Below are positions 50,700 through 59,243 of a stretch of DNA of 64,000 bases, one piece after another. The stretch lies in the NCBI GenBank assembly GCA_003141555.1, contig PLMN01000023.1:190506-254505 (forward strand), written 5' to 3'. Position 1 is the first letter of the stretch; the number at the start of each line of letters is the position of its first letter. The DNA is from Candidatus Aminicenantota bacterium (GTDB lineage Bacteria; Acidobacteriota; Aminicenantia; Aminicenantales; UBA4085). The notes below the pieces were generated by a model. That model had not been told where the DNA came from and did no database searches. It saw nothing but the letters and a program-made list of their open reading frames with translations. The translations under genes were made by a program, and so were the position numbers.

Positions 50700-52436
50700 T
50701 CAGGACTTCATTTTAACGAACTTGAGGTTCAGGACCCTCTGCGTCGAAACCGTGAATCCGGTGATCGCACCGCTCCCGTCCCTCTGGAATTGGATCATCG
50801 CAAAGCCCCCGGCCAAGAAAAGGTCCTTTTTCTGGGCCACGGCCGGGGTATCCTCGCCGCGCCTGTCATGGACGGAAAGCGCTCCGGATTTGATGACGAT
50901 GTCGTAGCGGGCATCCAATTCCTCGGAGTAATACCGTCCCACATACTCTCTGAGCACACCCTCTGTCGGCGAAAAGGGTTCCATCCATTTTCCGACGACC
51001 GTGGGCTCGTTCGCGACGACAACGGTTATGATCTCGTAATGCGTCCCCGCCTTGTCTGAAAAGGTGACCCGTATGCTGTTCGGCGTATCTTTCATCATGA
51101 ATTCCGTCGCGGAGACGGGGGCCAGCTCCGATTTGTTGTCCCCGGATCGAACGTAGATCAGCTTATCCTTGTCCAAGACGATCTTCCGCATGGCTTGAGT
51201 GGCCTCGATCCAGTACGTTCCCTGAAAGACCTCCAGGCTCTTCGCCGGCAGGCTGAACGGTTTCGTCGCCGGTTTTCCCGAAAGCGGCGTAGCGCCCCCG
51301 GGGCCGGGTTCTTGTTGCTTGAGCTGCGAAGCCAAGTAGATATCGGCAATCTGGCGGGACAGGGCTCCCGGATCGAACGACGCGAGGTTCGAGAAGATCG
51401 CCACGCCGAATCTCTCGCCCGGGAAGTACATGACGTAGCTACGGAATCCCGCATCCCCGCCGCTATGACCGATCCAGTTCAGTCCCTTGTATTCATTAAC
51501 CTCGATGCCGCGGCCGTAGGGGATCTCGGAACCGCTGGCGAGAACCCCCTTGGTCAACATCTTGTCCATCACGGCGGCGCCGCCGACCCGCTTGTCTTCG
51601 AAGTTGCGCATCCAGTTGGCCATGTCTTCCGCCGTGGTGAAAAGGCTGGTGGCCCCGACGTTGGCGTAGTTGAGCACACTCTGTCTGAATCCCTTCTCCG
51701 CATCGCCTTCGTAGGAATAAGCCCGGTTCTTGATGATTTCCTTGTGGTCGATATGGAAGTGGGTCGAGGTCATCCCCAGCGGCCTGAAGATGTTCTCCTG
51801 GGTCCATTGGGTGAATGGCTGACCGCTTACCCGGGCCACGATTTCGGCCAGAAGGGTGAATCCGGAGTTGCAGTATAAGTATCGTTCGCCGGGGGCGAAA
51901 TTCAGCTCTCGCTGGCGCTTGAGGCGGTCCATGATGTCGGCCTGAGTTATGACGTCATCCATCCGGCATCCCGACAGTACCAGCAGCTCCCATTGGTCCC
52001 GAAGCCCGCTGGTATGGTGAAGGAGATGCCGTATAGTGATCGTCTTCCCGAAATCGGCCAGTTCGGGCACATATTTGCGGATATCGTCATCCACGGACAG
52101 TTTGCCCGCCGCTTCCAGCATCGTGATCGCCATGGCCGTGAACTGCTTGGAAACTGAAGCGACGTGGAACACCGTCGACGGCGTGATGGGGATGCCGTAT
52201 TCCAACTGGGCGCATCCGAAACCCTTCCGGTAGATGACGATCCCGTCTTTGATGACGGCGACGGCTGCTCCAGGAGAATCCAGCGTATTCCACTTGCTGA
52301 ATAGGGCGTCGACCTTTGACTCAAGGGACGGATCAGCACTTAGGGCAACTCCAGTCGCCGCATGGGAGAGGTCCGTCATCAGGACGACCAGTGAAATAAC
52401 GAGCATAAGAGGAGGAATGAAAGAAATCCGTCTCAT
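50700..52436 (-). CDS. Secreted beta-lactamase-family serine hydrolase with C-terminal domain
   Basis: 578 residues from ATG 52436, with an AGGAG site. Signal peptide (PPLMLVISLVVLMTDLSHA), then the class C/AmpH-like domain with Ser94-Val-Ser-Lys97 (SVSK), Tyr188-Cys-Asn190 (YCN) and HSGG as third motif (GHSGGDAGFRSY). A C-terminal lipocalin-like beta-domain (VFQGTYWIEATQAMRKIVLD, YVGRYYSEELDARYDIVI) occurs in many peptidase/esterase relatives. It probably acts on peptidoglycan fragments or D-amino-acid peptides. Not closely related in sequence to the 42410 gene. Confidence 0.87.
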   Translation of the reverse strand: MRRISFIPPLMLVISLVVLMTDLSHAATGVALSADPSLESKVDALFSKWNTLDSPGAAVAVIKDGIVIYRKGFGCAQLEYGIPITPSTVFHVASVSKQFTAMAITMLEAAGKLSVDDDIRKYVPELADFGKTITIRHLLHHTSGLRDQWELLVLSGCRMDDVITQADIMDRLKRQRELNFAPGERYLYCNSGFTLLAEIVARVSGQPFTQWTQENIFRPLGMTSTHFHIDHKEIIKNRAYSYEGDAEKGFRQSVLNYANVGATSLFTTAEDMANWMRNFEDKRVGGAAVMDKMLTKGVLASGSEIPYGRGIEVNEYKGLNWIGHSGGDAGFRSYVMYFPGERFGVAIFSNLASFDPGALSRQIADIYLASQLKQQEPGPGGATPLSGKPATKPFSLPAKSLEVFQGTYWIEATQAMRKIVLDKDKLIYVRSGDNKSELAPVSATEFMMKDTPNSIRVTFSDKAGTHYEIITVVVANEPTVVGKWMEPFSPTEGVLREYVGRYYSEELDARYDIVIKSGALSVHDRRGEDTPAVAQKKDLFLAGGFAMIQFQRDGSGAITGFTVSTQRVLNLKFVKMKS

Positions 52437-52645
52437 GATGATCTCCTGTTTTCTTAATTCGTAGAGTACTTTAAAACATCTTTCAAAGAAATAAGATCGC
52501 CCTTGGACATAAAAGGTTGCTCCCCCTGCCTGGATTCGCGGACAAATATCGCTCTCTTTGGCCGTCATCGGGGCGATCTCGGAAAAAACATAGAATCTTG
52601 TACCCCCAACCTTCGGATCTATAGTCCCACGTTTCACGAGAAACA

Positions 52646-52693
52646 GACCTCTCCCCGTGTGCCTACCGCGTGACAGAAATTATTAAAACGCGC
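52646..52693 (+). repeat. Diverged copy of the DxSPC..VT..KTR segment
   Basis: Translated as DLSPCAYRVTEIIKTR and followed by TAA, it aligns with the copies at 59091, 60620 and 63646. It opens a repeat-dense gap of 619 bp (52437-53055) that has no gene. Confidence 0.5.
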
Positions 52694-52743
52694 TAAAAAC
52701 AAGGCTGTCGGTGCGAAACGGATAACGAAGAGAAAAGACCATC

Positions 52744-52864
52744 CCATATGGGGGGAGGAACAGCCCCAAAGCGCTACCAAGAAATTTTCCTATTGGTATT
52801 TACCCCCCTGCCCCCCTTATGAAAAGGGGGGAATCGTCAGCGCTTTGGGGAGATGTATGGCGGG
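52744..52864. mobile_element. MITE-like element, copy 1 (87-bp core at 52764-52850)
   Basis: The core starts CCCCAAAGCGCT and ends with the exact inverted AGCGCTTTGGGG. A CCCCCC...GGGGGG hairpin lies inside. The core is identical to 63751-63837 except for one base. The related locus at 35915 has similar flanks (CATATGGG...GGCGGGCCATTT) without the element, so this looks like an insertion into the older repeat. Confidence 0.8.
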
Positions 52865-52975
52865 CCATTTGTGTTTACTTTAGAACTGTTTTATCCCGTC
52901 CAGAAGTCCGATCCCTGCTTTATCTTCTAAAAAGCCTCTGTTCGCAGGAGGCCGAAAGATAAAATAGGAGTTTGT
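52861..52975 (+). repeat. GGGCCATTT dispersed repeat (fourth copy)
   Basis: Begins GGGCCATTTGTGTTTAC and continues with TTTAGAACTG and AAAAAGCCTCTGTTCGC; it directly follows the MITE-like element. Confidence 0.65.
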
Positions 52976-52989
52976 CCTCCCTTCCCCCT

Positions 52990-53092
52990 CTTTGAATCTA
53001 ACCAGAATCCCGGCTCCGGGTCCGTTGAGAAACTATTTTTTTTGGAAAACTCACATTATGTCTGGACCACTTTTAAGGGATAAGGTCCTCCA
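52990..53092 (+). repeat. IS3-end-like dispersed repeat overlapping a gene end
   Basis: Contains GGAAAACTCACATTATGTC, TGGACCACTTTTAAGGG and CCCGGCTCCGGGTCCG. Its last part overlaps the C-terminal codons of the Ig-like gene. Confidence 0.65.
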
Positions 53093-53391
53093 CTGGCGGC
53101 CGTCAGCGTGTACACGGTATCGATGATGGGGCTGACTTGAGACGTTCCAGAAGCCGAAACCGCACCGATGCCCTGGTCGATCGAGACCGATGTGGAATTG
53201 GAAACGTCCCAGGACAGGGTCGCCGATTGGCCTTTGTTGATCGAGGCCGGAGACGCAGAAAACGAATTGATGGCCAATGGCTTGGATGCAGGCGTCGAGG
53301 GCGTCGTCGGCGCGCTGTTCTTACAATATTGGAAGGTCAGTAAGGCGAGGGCCACCCACAGAAAAGCGCCGCCCTTTTCCCTTAGTATCAA
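53056..53391 (-). CDS. Truncated secreted Ig-like domain protein
   Basis: 111 residues from a TTG start that overlaps the peptidase stop. A membrane/signal segment (GAFLWVALALLTFQYC) is followed by a Pro/Thr linker and one Ig-like domain (INSFSASPASINKGQSATLSWDVSNSTSVSIDQGIG...VYTLTA), of a type usually found in tandem arrays. The final residues GGPYPLKVVQT come from an IS3-end-like repeat, so the gene has lost its natural 3' part. Confidence 0.55.
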   Translation of the reverse strand: MILREKGGAFLWVALALLTFQYCKNSAPTTPSTPASKPLAINSFSASPASINKGQSATLSWDVSNSTSVSIDQGIGAVSASGTSQVSPIIDTVYTLTAASGGPYPLKVVQT

Positions 53392-55757
53392 TCGTGCTTT
53401 CCGCTCCTCTGCTTCTTGATGAACTCTGCGGCGGGGTCCCGGCCGGCCGCGATGAGCTTTTCGTTCCACTCATGCTGTGCGCGCAGTGCGCGCCACCGGG
53501 CATATTGTCCCGGGTATTGCGGATTCGGATTCTCGAAGCCTTGCAGCCAGAAACGAAACCAATCAACCGATCCCTGCATCGAACCGACCCGTTGCAACGG
53601 GAGTTCCAGGACATGCTTTCCTTCCGGGAAGAGAACCAGCTCCACGGGCTTCCCTTGGACGGTCAGCGCCGAGTAAAACTCCGCGGCCATTGAGATCTTT
53701 CCGTTATATTGCATGAGCAGCGGCGTCCGCACGTGTTGGGCCGAGAAGGCCGGAGCGTAATCCAGCCACACCTTGAAGGTTTCTCCATAAGGCGGCCCGC
53801 CATACATGGCCGCCATGCCCGAACGTAGATTTTTGTCGCCCAGATACGTTCCATAGTTATAGATGCCCGAGTCGGCCGAAACCGCCGCGGCCCACGTCTC
53901 CTTCGAGTGCGTCAGGGTAAAATCCACCGTCCAACTTGTCCGGCTGAAGCCCATGAGCCCGACGAGCGCCGGGTCGATCAGCCCGCGCCGATCAAGCTCC
54001 CGTCTGGCCGTCTCGAACGCATCCATCGCCCGGAACGCTTCGGAAACTCCCCCCGGCAACCGCTCCCAAGTTCCCTTCGGATAGGGCCCGACGGCGCTCT
54101 CCAACATCAGCACCATGAATCCGCAGTTGGCCAGCGCCTGCGGAGCGAAGTTGGCCTTCAATCCGTCGTTGCCGCCATGGATGAAGGTTTCGTCCCAGGT
54201 CTTGCACAAGATCACGCATGGGTAACGCCGGCCGGCCTCGTAATCCACAGGGTAGATTAAATAGCCCCAATTCCCGGCCGCATTGCCGCCGACCCATTCG
54301 ATCTTTTCCAGGCGGCCCAGCGTTTGCTCCTGCAGCTCCGGGTTGATCTCCGTCAGCGCCGTTTTGTAGCCCGTTTTGGCGTCCAGCAGCCACAGGTCCG
54401 GAGGCACCGTCGTGGTCTGATGGATTCCGACAAAATGGCGCGGGTCACCCGGCACCGCCGACAGCCCGCTGAGATCAGAGGCGGGCAGCTTCGTCCGCTG
54501 CCCCTCTTCCCATGCGCCGGCAGCAGTGCCGGTCCGCCGCAGCGTCACCAGATCGCCGTTGCGGAGCCTGACTACCACCCGCCGGGCCTGTTCATCAAAC
54601 GCCAACAGCTCCTGGGGCGTCTCCTGCATGACCTGTTGGGCGGCGCCCGTTCTGGCGTCGATGGCGAAAAGATGTTGGGGACGATACGGCCCTACCAGCG
54701 CCTCGCCCACAGAGCGGCCATCACCGACTGGGCTCGGACCGCAGGCGAGGTAGTACGCGCTGTTATCGCTCCACAAAAGCGCCAGGTCCCACAAAGCGTC
54801 GCTGATACAACCGGCGTCGAGAGCCAGCCGAAGCGAAGGTCCGCTCTCGCTCGGCCCGGATCGCGGCGGGGAAGACGGAATAGTGGCCGGCAACTCCGCC
54901 CGCACCAGTTCGTTCGGCGGGATGACGAAACCTCGTTCCGGCCAGAGGCGGAAAGCCGGATCTTTTTGCCAGGCGGACGGGTAAGGGAGCGCTTCTCCCA
55001 AGGCCAGGAAACTCACATGCCGCCCATCGGCCGAGATGGCGGGCCGCATCAGCCCAAGGGATCGTTTGCCGCCGAACACGGTCATCGTGCCGCCGCCCAC
55101 GTCCGCTGCAATGAGGGCAGTGCGTGAGGCCTTTTTTTTCGCGGTGCCTCGCGCATCGATGTCAAGCAAGAAATCTTCCTCCGTGATCACGACGCCGCGA
55201 GGCGACGCAAAACGGTCCGTCTGCTCCTCGTCCGGCCGACTCACCAACAGCGCCAGCCGCCGGCCATCCGGGGTCGCGGCGAATTCTTCGACATCGAGTT
55301 CGTCGGGGCTCGCCGGCGAAGACTCGCCGGACGATTGATCAATGAGCGCCACATGGCCTTTGTCGCCGGAGGGGCGGCACAGGACGAGGAAGTGCCGCCC
55401 GTCCGCGAGCCATTGCATCTGGAGGATGTCCCGGGTCCGCAGCACGGCTTTCCCGCAATGACGCGGCGGATCTTTCACGTCGGTCTCCGGCAAATCGCAC
55501 ATATAGACCACCGCCTCATTGCAGTTTTCCTTCAGGTTGGGTTCGATCAGCACGTAGGCCACCCGTTTGCCGTCGGGAGAGACCGCCACCGTTTTTTCAT
55601 CCAGAAACGTGCGCAGCCGCACGGAGTCCTCCACGGTCGCCGCCCGCCGGACGGCGGCATTCGCCGATGGCCGTTGCGTGGCGAGGACGGCCGCCAGCCC
55701 GGAGAGAATTCCCAGCCAAACCAATCGGTTGATACGGATAAGGATTGATTTTTTCAC
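53388..55757 (-). CDS. Secreted S9 (prolyl oligopeptidase-like) peptidase with atypical catalytic acid
   Basis: 789 residues from a GTG start. Signal sequence (LVWLGILSGLAAVLATQ), a seven-bladed beta-propeller-like N-terminal half and an alpha/beta hydrolase domain from about 500. Nucleophile Ser605 (MGFSRTSW) and His715 (PEGKH) are clear. The usual catalytic Asp loop is shortened (PLLMQYNGKISMAAEFY), so Glu693 or another acid must take its place if the enzyme is active. The same general feature is known in lasso-peptide isopeptidases, but no lasso synthesis genes are seen. It is preceded 4 bp upstream by a small gene. Confidence 0.8.
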   Translation of the reverse strand: MKKSILIRINRLVWLGILSGLAAVLATQRPSANAAVRRAATVEDSVRLRTFLDEKTVAVSPDGKRVAYVLIEPNLKENCNEAVVYMCDLPETDVKDPPRHCGKAVLRTRDILQMQWLADGRHFLVLCRPSGDKGHVALIDQSSGESSPASPDELDVEEFAATPDGRRLALLVSRPDEEQTDRFASPRGVVITEEDFLLDIDARGTAKKKASRTALIAADVGGGTMTVFGGKRSLGLMRPAISADGRHVSFLALGEALPYPSAWQKDPAFRLWPERGFVIPPNELVRAELPATIPSSPPRSGPSESGPSLRLALDAGCISDALWDLALLWSDNSAYYLACGPSPVGDGRSVGEALVGPYRPQHLFAIDARTGAAQQVMQETPQELLAFDEQARRVVVRLRNGDLVTLRRTGTAAGAWEEGQRTKLPASDLSGLSAVPGDPRHFVGIHQTTTVPPDLWLLDAKTGYKTALTEINPELQEQTLGRLEKIEWVGGNAAGNWGYLIYPVDYEAGRRYPCVILCKTWDETFIHGGNDGLKANFAPQALANCGFMVLMLESAVGPYPKGTWERLPGGVSEAFRAMDAFETARRELDRRGLIDPALVGLMGFSRTSWTVDFTLTHSKETWAAAVSADSGIYNYGTYLGDKNLRSGMAAMYGGPPYGETFKVWLDYAPAFSAQHVRTPLLMQYNGKISMAAEFYSALTVQGKPVELVLFPEGKHVLELPLQRVGSMQGSVDWFRFWLQGFENPNPQYPGQYARWRALRAQHEWNEKLIAAGRDPAAEFIKKQRSGKHD

Positions 55758-55761
55758 ACTG

Positions 55762-55950
55762 TTAATCCCTATGTTTGGACTGGGCCACCAAAATCCGGCC
55801 CAGCCGCTTGTGTCCCGCCTTCAGATACCAGCGGGCCCACCAGTCGGTCAGATCGCGCGCCGACCAACTCTCGAAGTGTTCATGCAGCTCGGTCAGGGCC
55901 TTCTCCGCGGCCTCGTCGAATTGTCTGGCTTGTGCTTCGTCGAACGGCAT
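55762..55950 (-). CDS. Small conserved-looking protein upstream of the S9 peptidase
   Basis: 62 residues from ATG 55950, set by a GAGGAGAAG site. Acidic helical N-terminus (FDEAQARQFDEAAEKALTELHEHFESW) and a Trp-rich C-terminus (LTDWWARWYLKAGHKRLGRILVAQ). The AGHKRLGRILV end looks conserved from memory in Planctomycetes-type small proteins of unknown role. No signal peptide. Operon with the 23-codon ORF and the peptidase. Confidence 0.6.
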   Translation of the reverse strand: MPFDEAQARQFDEAAEKALTELHEHFESWSARDLTDWWARWYLKAGHKRLGRILVAQSKHRD

Positions 55951-56056
55951 CGGCTTCTCCTCAAGGAACATAAGCGCACGGACGGCGGACGCTTTCCAGA
56001 GCCACTAGAATCGTCTAGGGGGGTTTTGGGTAGAGAGACGAGGATCGTAAGATCGA

Positions 56057-56128
56057 TTACACTTTTTTCTTGGGAGCGATAAGGTCGACGAGCTGGCAGA
56101 TCCATCCCAGGAAACCGATCTTTTTCAT
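56057..56128 (-). CDS. 23-residue amphipathic peptide ORF
   Basis: Starts MKKIGFLGWICQ, continues as a hydrophobic/acidic stretch and ends in Lys-Lys-Lys-Val. It has a good GGAGAG site 6 nt before the ATG and a consensus promoter. No homologue is recognised. It could be a small membrane peptide, a leader peptide for the operon, or the end of a decayed gene. Confidence 0.45.
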   Translation of the reverse strand: MKKIGFLGWICQLVDLIAPKKKV

Positions 56129-56147
56129 AACTCTCTCCTTTATCGAT

Positions 56148-56176
56148 ATCATACCCAAGGCCGATGGAACAATCAA
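56148..56176 (-). promoter_or_regulatory. Sigma-70 promoter of the small-ORF-S9-peptidase operon
   Basis: On the minus strand TTGATT (56171-56176), 17 bp, TATGAT (56148-56153). A start near 56141 leaves about 13 nt before the ATG at 56128. Confidence 0.65.
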
Positions 56177-56341
56177 ACCCGGGGAAAATGGGCCGTTGAT
56201 TTGGACCTCATCCCTGAACGCGTGCTTCGTTCTTGACTCCGGATCGACGGCGCGGATGCGTTTATAAGGACTAGCGTCTCAGACTGGCCATGCGCGTGAG
56301 AGCTTTACCAAGCTGGCGGCTGAACATGTATACAGGCAAAC

Positions 56342-56371
56342 TTTACAGGTTACCTGCAGATGTGATATATT
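56342..56371 (+). promoter_or_regulatory. marR promoter with palindromic operator
   Basis: TTTACA (56342-56347), an 18-bp spacer and TATATT (56366-56371), only 6 nt before the GTG at 56378. Within the promoter CAGGT-T-ACCTG (56346-56356) is a perfect 11-bp palindrome overlapping the -35, a fitting site for autorepression by the MarR product. Confidence 0.6.
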
Positions 56372-56377
56372 GACCTG

Positions 56378-56830
56378 GTGAGCGTTCGAAAGTCTTCTAC
56401 TCAGACCGGGCTCGCTTCGATGCTTGCTGCCGAGATCCGTACGGTATGCGGCAAGCTCAAGCGGCGTTTACGCGAGCATGGGGGGCGCGACGACCTGACG
56501 CCGTCACAGGTCTCTGTTCTTCTTCGACTCGAGAAGGATGGTTCGGCTACGGTTTCCAGTCTGGCGCGAGCGGAAGGCATTCGTCCGCAATCCATGAGCG
56601 CTGTGGTAACGCCGCTGCGGGAAGCGGGCCTGGTCAGTGGTTCTCCTGACCCGAGAGACGGGCGGCAAACTCTGATGTCTCTCACCCCCAAATGCCTGAA
56701 GAGGCTTCAGGAGGGAAGGGCCGCGAGACAGGACTGGCTCACCGCGATCATCTCGCAGAAGCTCTCTGCTCACGAGCAGGAGAAGCTTCAGGCGGCACTC
56801 GAACTCCTTACGCGGTTTGTTGAGGATTGA
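56378..56830 (+). CDS. MarR-family transcriptional regulator
   Basis: 150 residues from GTG 56378. Winged helix-turn-helix: LTPSQVSVLLRLEKDGSATVSSLARAEGIRPQSMSAVVTPLREAGLVSGSPDPRDGRQTLMSLT, flanked by dimerisation helices. The predicted transcript is leaderless. First gene of an operon with isochorismatase-like, membrane and MFS genes, so it likely controls a small-molecule resistance or export function. Confidence 0.9.
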   Translation: MSVRKSSTQTGLASMLAAEIRTVCGKLKRRLREHGGRDDLTPSQVSVLLRLEKDGSATVSSLARAEGIRPQSMSAVVTPLREAGLVSGSPDPRDGRQTLMSLTPKCLKRLQEGRAARQDWLTAIISQKLSAHEQEKLQAALELLTRFVED

Positions 56831-56887
56831 ACCCACTGCGTCCCGCTTCTTACCCATGTCAACTTTTCATCCGAGGAGAAGAACCCC

Positions 56888-57460
56888 ATGCCGCTTACTA
56901 TTCTTGACCCCAACACCGCGTTGATCGTCATTGACCTGCAGAAAGGCATCGTCAACGGGAACTTCATTCATCCCATCGGCGAGGTCATTGACCGGACGCG
57001 CGCGTTAACAGATGTTTTCCGTGCGAAGAGCCTCCCAGTCGCGCTGGTCAATGTGGCGGGACGGGCGCCGGGCCGGACGGAACAGGGTCCGCGCAGCAGC
57101 CAGACATTTGCCGAGGGATGGACCGACCTTCTGCCGCAGCTGGATCAGCAACCGAGCGATATTGTCGTCACCAAGCGAAGCTGGGGCGCATTCGCAACAA
57201 CGGATCTTGAACGCCAGCTCAAGGCGCGAGGCGTTACCCAGGTTGTTGTGACGGGAGTGGTGACATCCGGCGGCGTTGAGGCAACCGCTCGCCAGGCCTA
57301 CGAGCAGGGGTTCAACGTGACCCTGGCACTCGATGCAATGACCGATATCCGCGAGGAAGCGCACGAGTACAGCATCAGAAACGTCTTCCCTCGTCTTGGC
57401 GAGATAGGGTCTACACAGGAAATCATTTCGCTGCTGGAAAGAAGGAGCTCTGCATCATGA
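56888..57460 (+). CDS. Isochorismatase-superfamily hydrolase lacking the nucleophilic Cys
   Basis: 190 residues. Asp16 (VIDLQKG) and Lys96 (VTKRSW) of the usual Asp-Lys-Cys triad are present. The loop that normally carries Cys reads TGVVTSGGVEATAR, with Gly129 in its place, as in the isochorismatase-like subgroup that cleaves by another route. The substrate is unknown. Stop overlaps the next ATG. Confidence 0.85.
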   Translation: MPLTILDPNTALIVIDLQKGIVNGNFIHPIGEVIDRTRALTDVFRAKSLPVALVNVAGRAPGRTEQGPRSSQTFAEGWTDLLPQLDQQPSDIVVTKRSWGAFATTDLERQLKARGVTQVVVTGVVTSGGVEATARQAYEQGFNVTLALDAMTDIREEAHEYSIRNVFPRLGEIGSTQEIISLLERRSSAS

Positions 57461-57786
57461 ATTGGCTTTGGCTTGTGTCGTACTTCTTTGGGGGCGTTTT
57501 TGCGGCAAACGCCATCCCTCACTTTGTCGCCGGCACGATGGGACACCCCTTTCAAAGTCCCTTTGCAAAACCGCCCGGCCGAGGGCTCTCCTCTGCAACG
57601 GTCAACGTTGTTTGGGGATTCTTCAACGCGGTAGTTGGGTATCTGCTCGTCGCGCACGTCGGCGCTTTCCATCCGCGGGCGACAAGCCACATCCTTGCGT
57701 TCGGCCTGGGCGCGCTGCTCATCAGCATCAGTTCGGCGCGTCGCTTCGGCCAGTTCTATGGGGGCAACACGCCGCCGCGCCCATGA
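57457..57786 (+). CDS. Small membrane protein
   Basis: 109 residues, three membrane segments (WLWLVSYFFGGVFAANAIPHF, VNVVWGFFNAVVGYLLVA, ILAFGLGALLISI). ATGA overlaps join it to the isochorismatase gene and to the MFS gene. No family recognised. Confidence 0.65.
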   Translation: MNWLWLVSYFFGGVFAANAIPHFVAGTMGHPFQSPFAKPPGRGLSSATVNVVWGFFNAVVGYLLVAHVGAFHPRATSHILAFGLGALLISISSARRFGQFYGGNTPPRP

Positions 57787-59009
57787 AGGATCGGGTGGCC
57801 GGCACCTTTCGCTCCCTAAGAAGCTTCAACTTCCGCTTGTGGACGGCTGGCTCTCTGGTTTCCAACGTCGGTACGTGGATGCAGCGCGTCGCACAGAGCT
57901 GGCTTGTGCTGACGCAACTTACCCATCACGATGCGTCAGCGCTGGGTATTGTGATAGGCCTGCAGTTCGCCCCGCAACTTCTGCTCCTGCCCTGGACTGG
58001 ATCGGCTGCGGACCGCCTCAATCAGCGCAAGCTCCTGATGCTCACCCAGGCAACGATGGGCGTGCTTGCGCTCATTCTGGGAGTTCTCACGATCGCAGGA
58101 GTCATCCAGCTCTGGCATGTGTATGTGTTCGCTTTCCTGTCTGGTTCCGCCGCTGCGCTGGATGCACCGGTGAGACAGACCTTCGTGGCAGAGATGGTCG
58201 GCGATGAGGACCTTCCCAATGCCGTCGCATTGAACTCAACCTCGTCCAATGCTGCCCAGATGATTGGTCCCGCCGTTGCCGGTTTGCTGATTGCAACGGT
58301 TGGCATCGGCTGGGCTTTTCTTCTCAATGGGCTCTCGTTCGCGGCAGTGCTGCTCTCGATGTCGTTCTTCCGTCTCTCGGAACTGCGTGCAAGCGTCCGA
58401 GCGCATCGCACTACCTCTGGATTTCTAGAAGGGTTTCGCTACGTGTGGAGAAGACCGGACCTCAGGGCGATCCTGGTCATATTGTTTCTGATCGGCACCT
58501 TTGGACTGAACTTTCCGATCTTCATCTCTACGATGGCCGTGAATGTCTTCCACTCCGACGCACGTGCTTTCGGCCTGCTCTCCTCCATCATGGCCGTGGG
58601 CTCACTCTCGGGAGCGTTGTTTGCTGCTGGCCGAAAGAAACCAGGCTTAGCGTCTCTGTCGATGGGGGCCGGTGTCTTAGGGCTGGGCTGTACTCTAGCC
58701 GCACTCGCGCCGGGATACTGGTGGTTTGCGGCAGCTCTCGCGGTCAGCGGCGCGGCTGCCCTGACCTTGACCACCGGCACGAACAGCATCATGCAGCTCT
58801 CGACAGAACCTTCCATGCGCGGCAGGGTGATGGCTCTCCGAGTCGGCATCGCACTCGGTGGAATGACGATTGGCGCTCCGATCGTTGGTTGGGTTGCCAA
58901 CCACTTCGGCCCACGCTGGTCGCTCGCAGTGGGTGCCGGGGCGGGCTTCACCGCTGCCCTGGTCGCAGTCTACGTTCTGGCCCGCCGAAAAGAGCCACTG
59001 CTCGCCTAG
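57783..59009 (+). CDS. MFS transporter (DHA3-like exporter)
   Basis: 408 residues from ATG 57783. About 12 membrane helices, with the MFS signature GSAADRLNQRKLLM near 75-88 between helices 2 and 3. Resembles EntS-type and macrolide exporters (DHA3). It ends the marR operon; an efflux of the regulator's inducer is likely. The operon uses codons with lower GC than Region 1, suggesting acquisition by transfer. Confidence 0.88.
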   Translation: MKDRVAGTFRSLRSFNFRLWTAGSLVSNVGTWMQRVAQSWLVLTQLTHHDASALGIVIGLQFAPQLLLLPWTGSAADRLNQRKLLMLTQATMGVLALILGVLTIAGVIQLWHVYVFAFLSGSAAALDAPVRQTFVAEMVGDEDLPNAVALNSTSSNAAQMIGPAVAGLLIATVGIGWAFLLNGLSFAAVLLSMSFFRLSELRASVRAHRTTSGFLEGFRYVWRRPDLRAILVILFLIGTFGLNFPIFISTMAVNVFHSDARAFGLLSSIMAVGSLSGALFAAGRKKPGLASLSMGAGVLGLGCTLAALAPGYWWFAAALAVSGAAALTLTTGTNSIMQLSTEPSMRGRVMALRVGIALGGMTIGAPIVGWVANHFGPRWSLAVGAGAGFTAALVAVYVLARRKEPLLA

Positions 59010-59090
59010 TTTAGTCCTGTGAAGTTGTCATTTCGTAACTTCTCTACAGAGCCTAGTTCCGCTCGGCCTCCCGGGCCAGCCGGTCATGTA

Positions 59091-59138
59091 GACTTCTCCC
59101 CGTGTAACGCCGGTGTAACCGATTTTGCGAAAACTCGC
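59091..59138 (+). repeat. Copy of the DxSPC..VT..KTR segment
   Basis: Translated DFSPCNAGVTDFAKTR; aligned with 60620-60667 and 63646-63693. It lies in the 418-bp gap 59010-59427. Confidence 0.6.
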
Positions 59139-59243
59139 CCTACTTCGGCTAAAGATGCTTGAATTGAGTTTGCTCATTTTGATACCCCTTTATGGGAAAA
59201 TTATATACTAACGTGGATTTCTCTAATGCGAAGGGATTCTTAA

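Noticed and set aside
56057..56128. Lasso-peptide precursor near the S9 peptidase
   Set aside because: The ORF has a Gly followed by an Asp at a suitable distance, but the leader is far too short and no lasso cyclase or B-protein gene is present.
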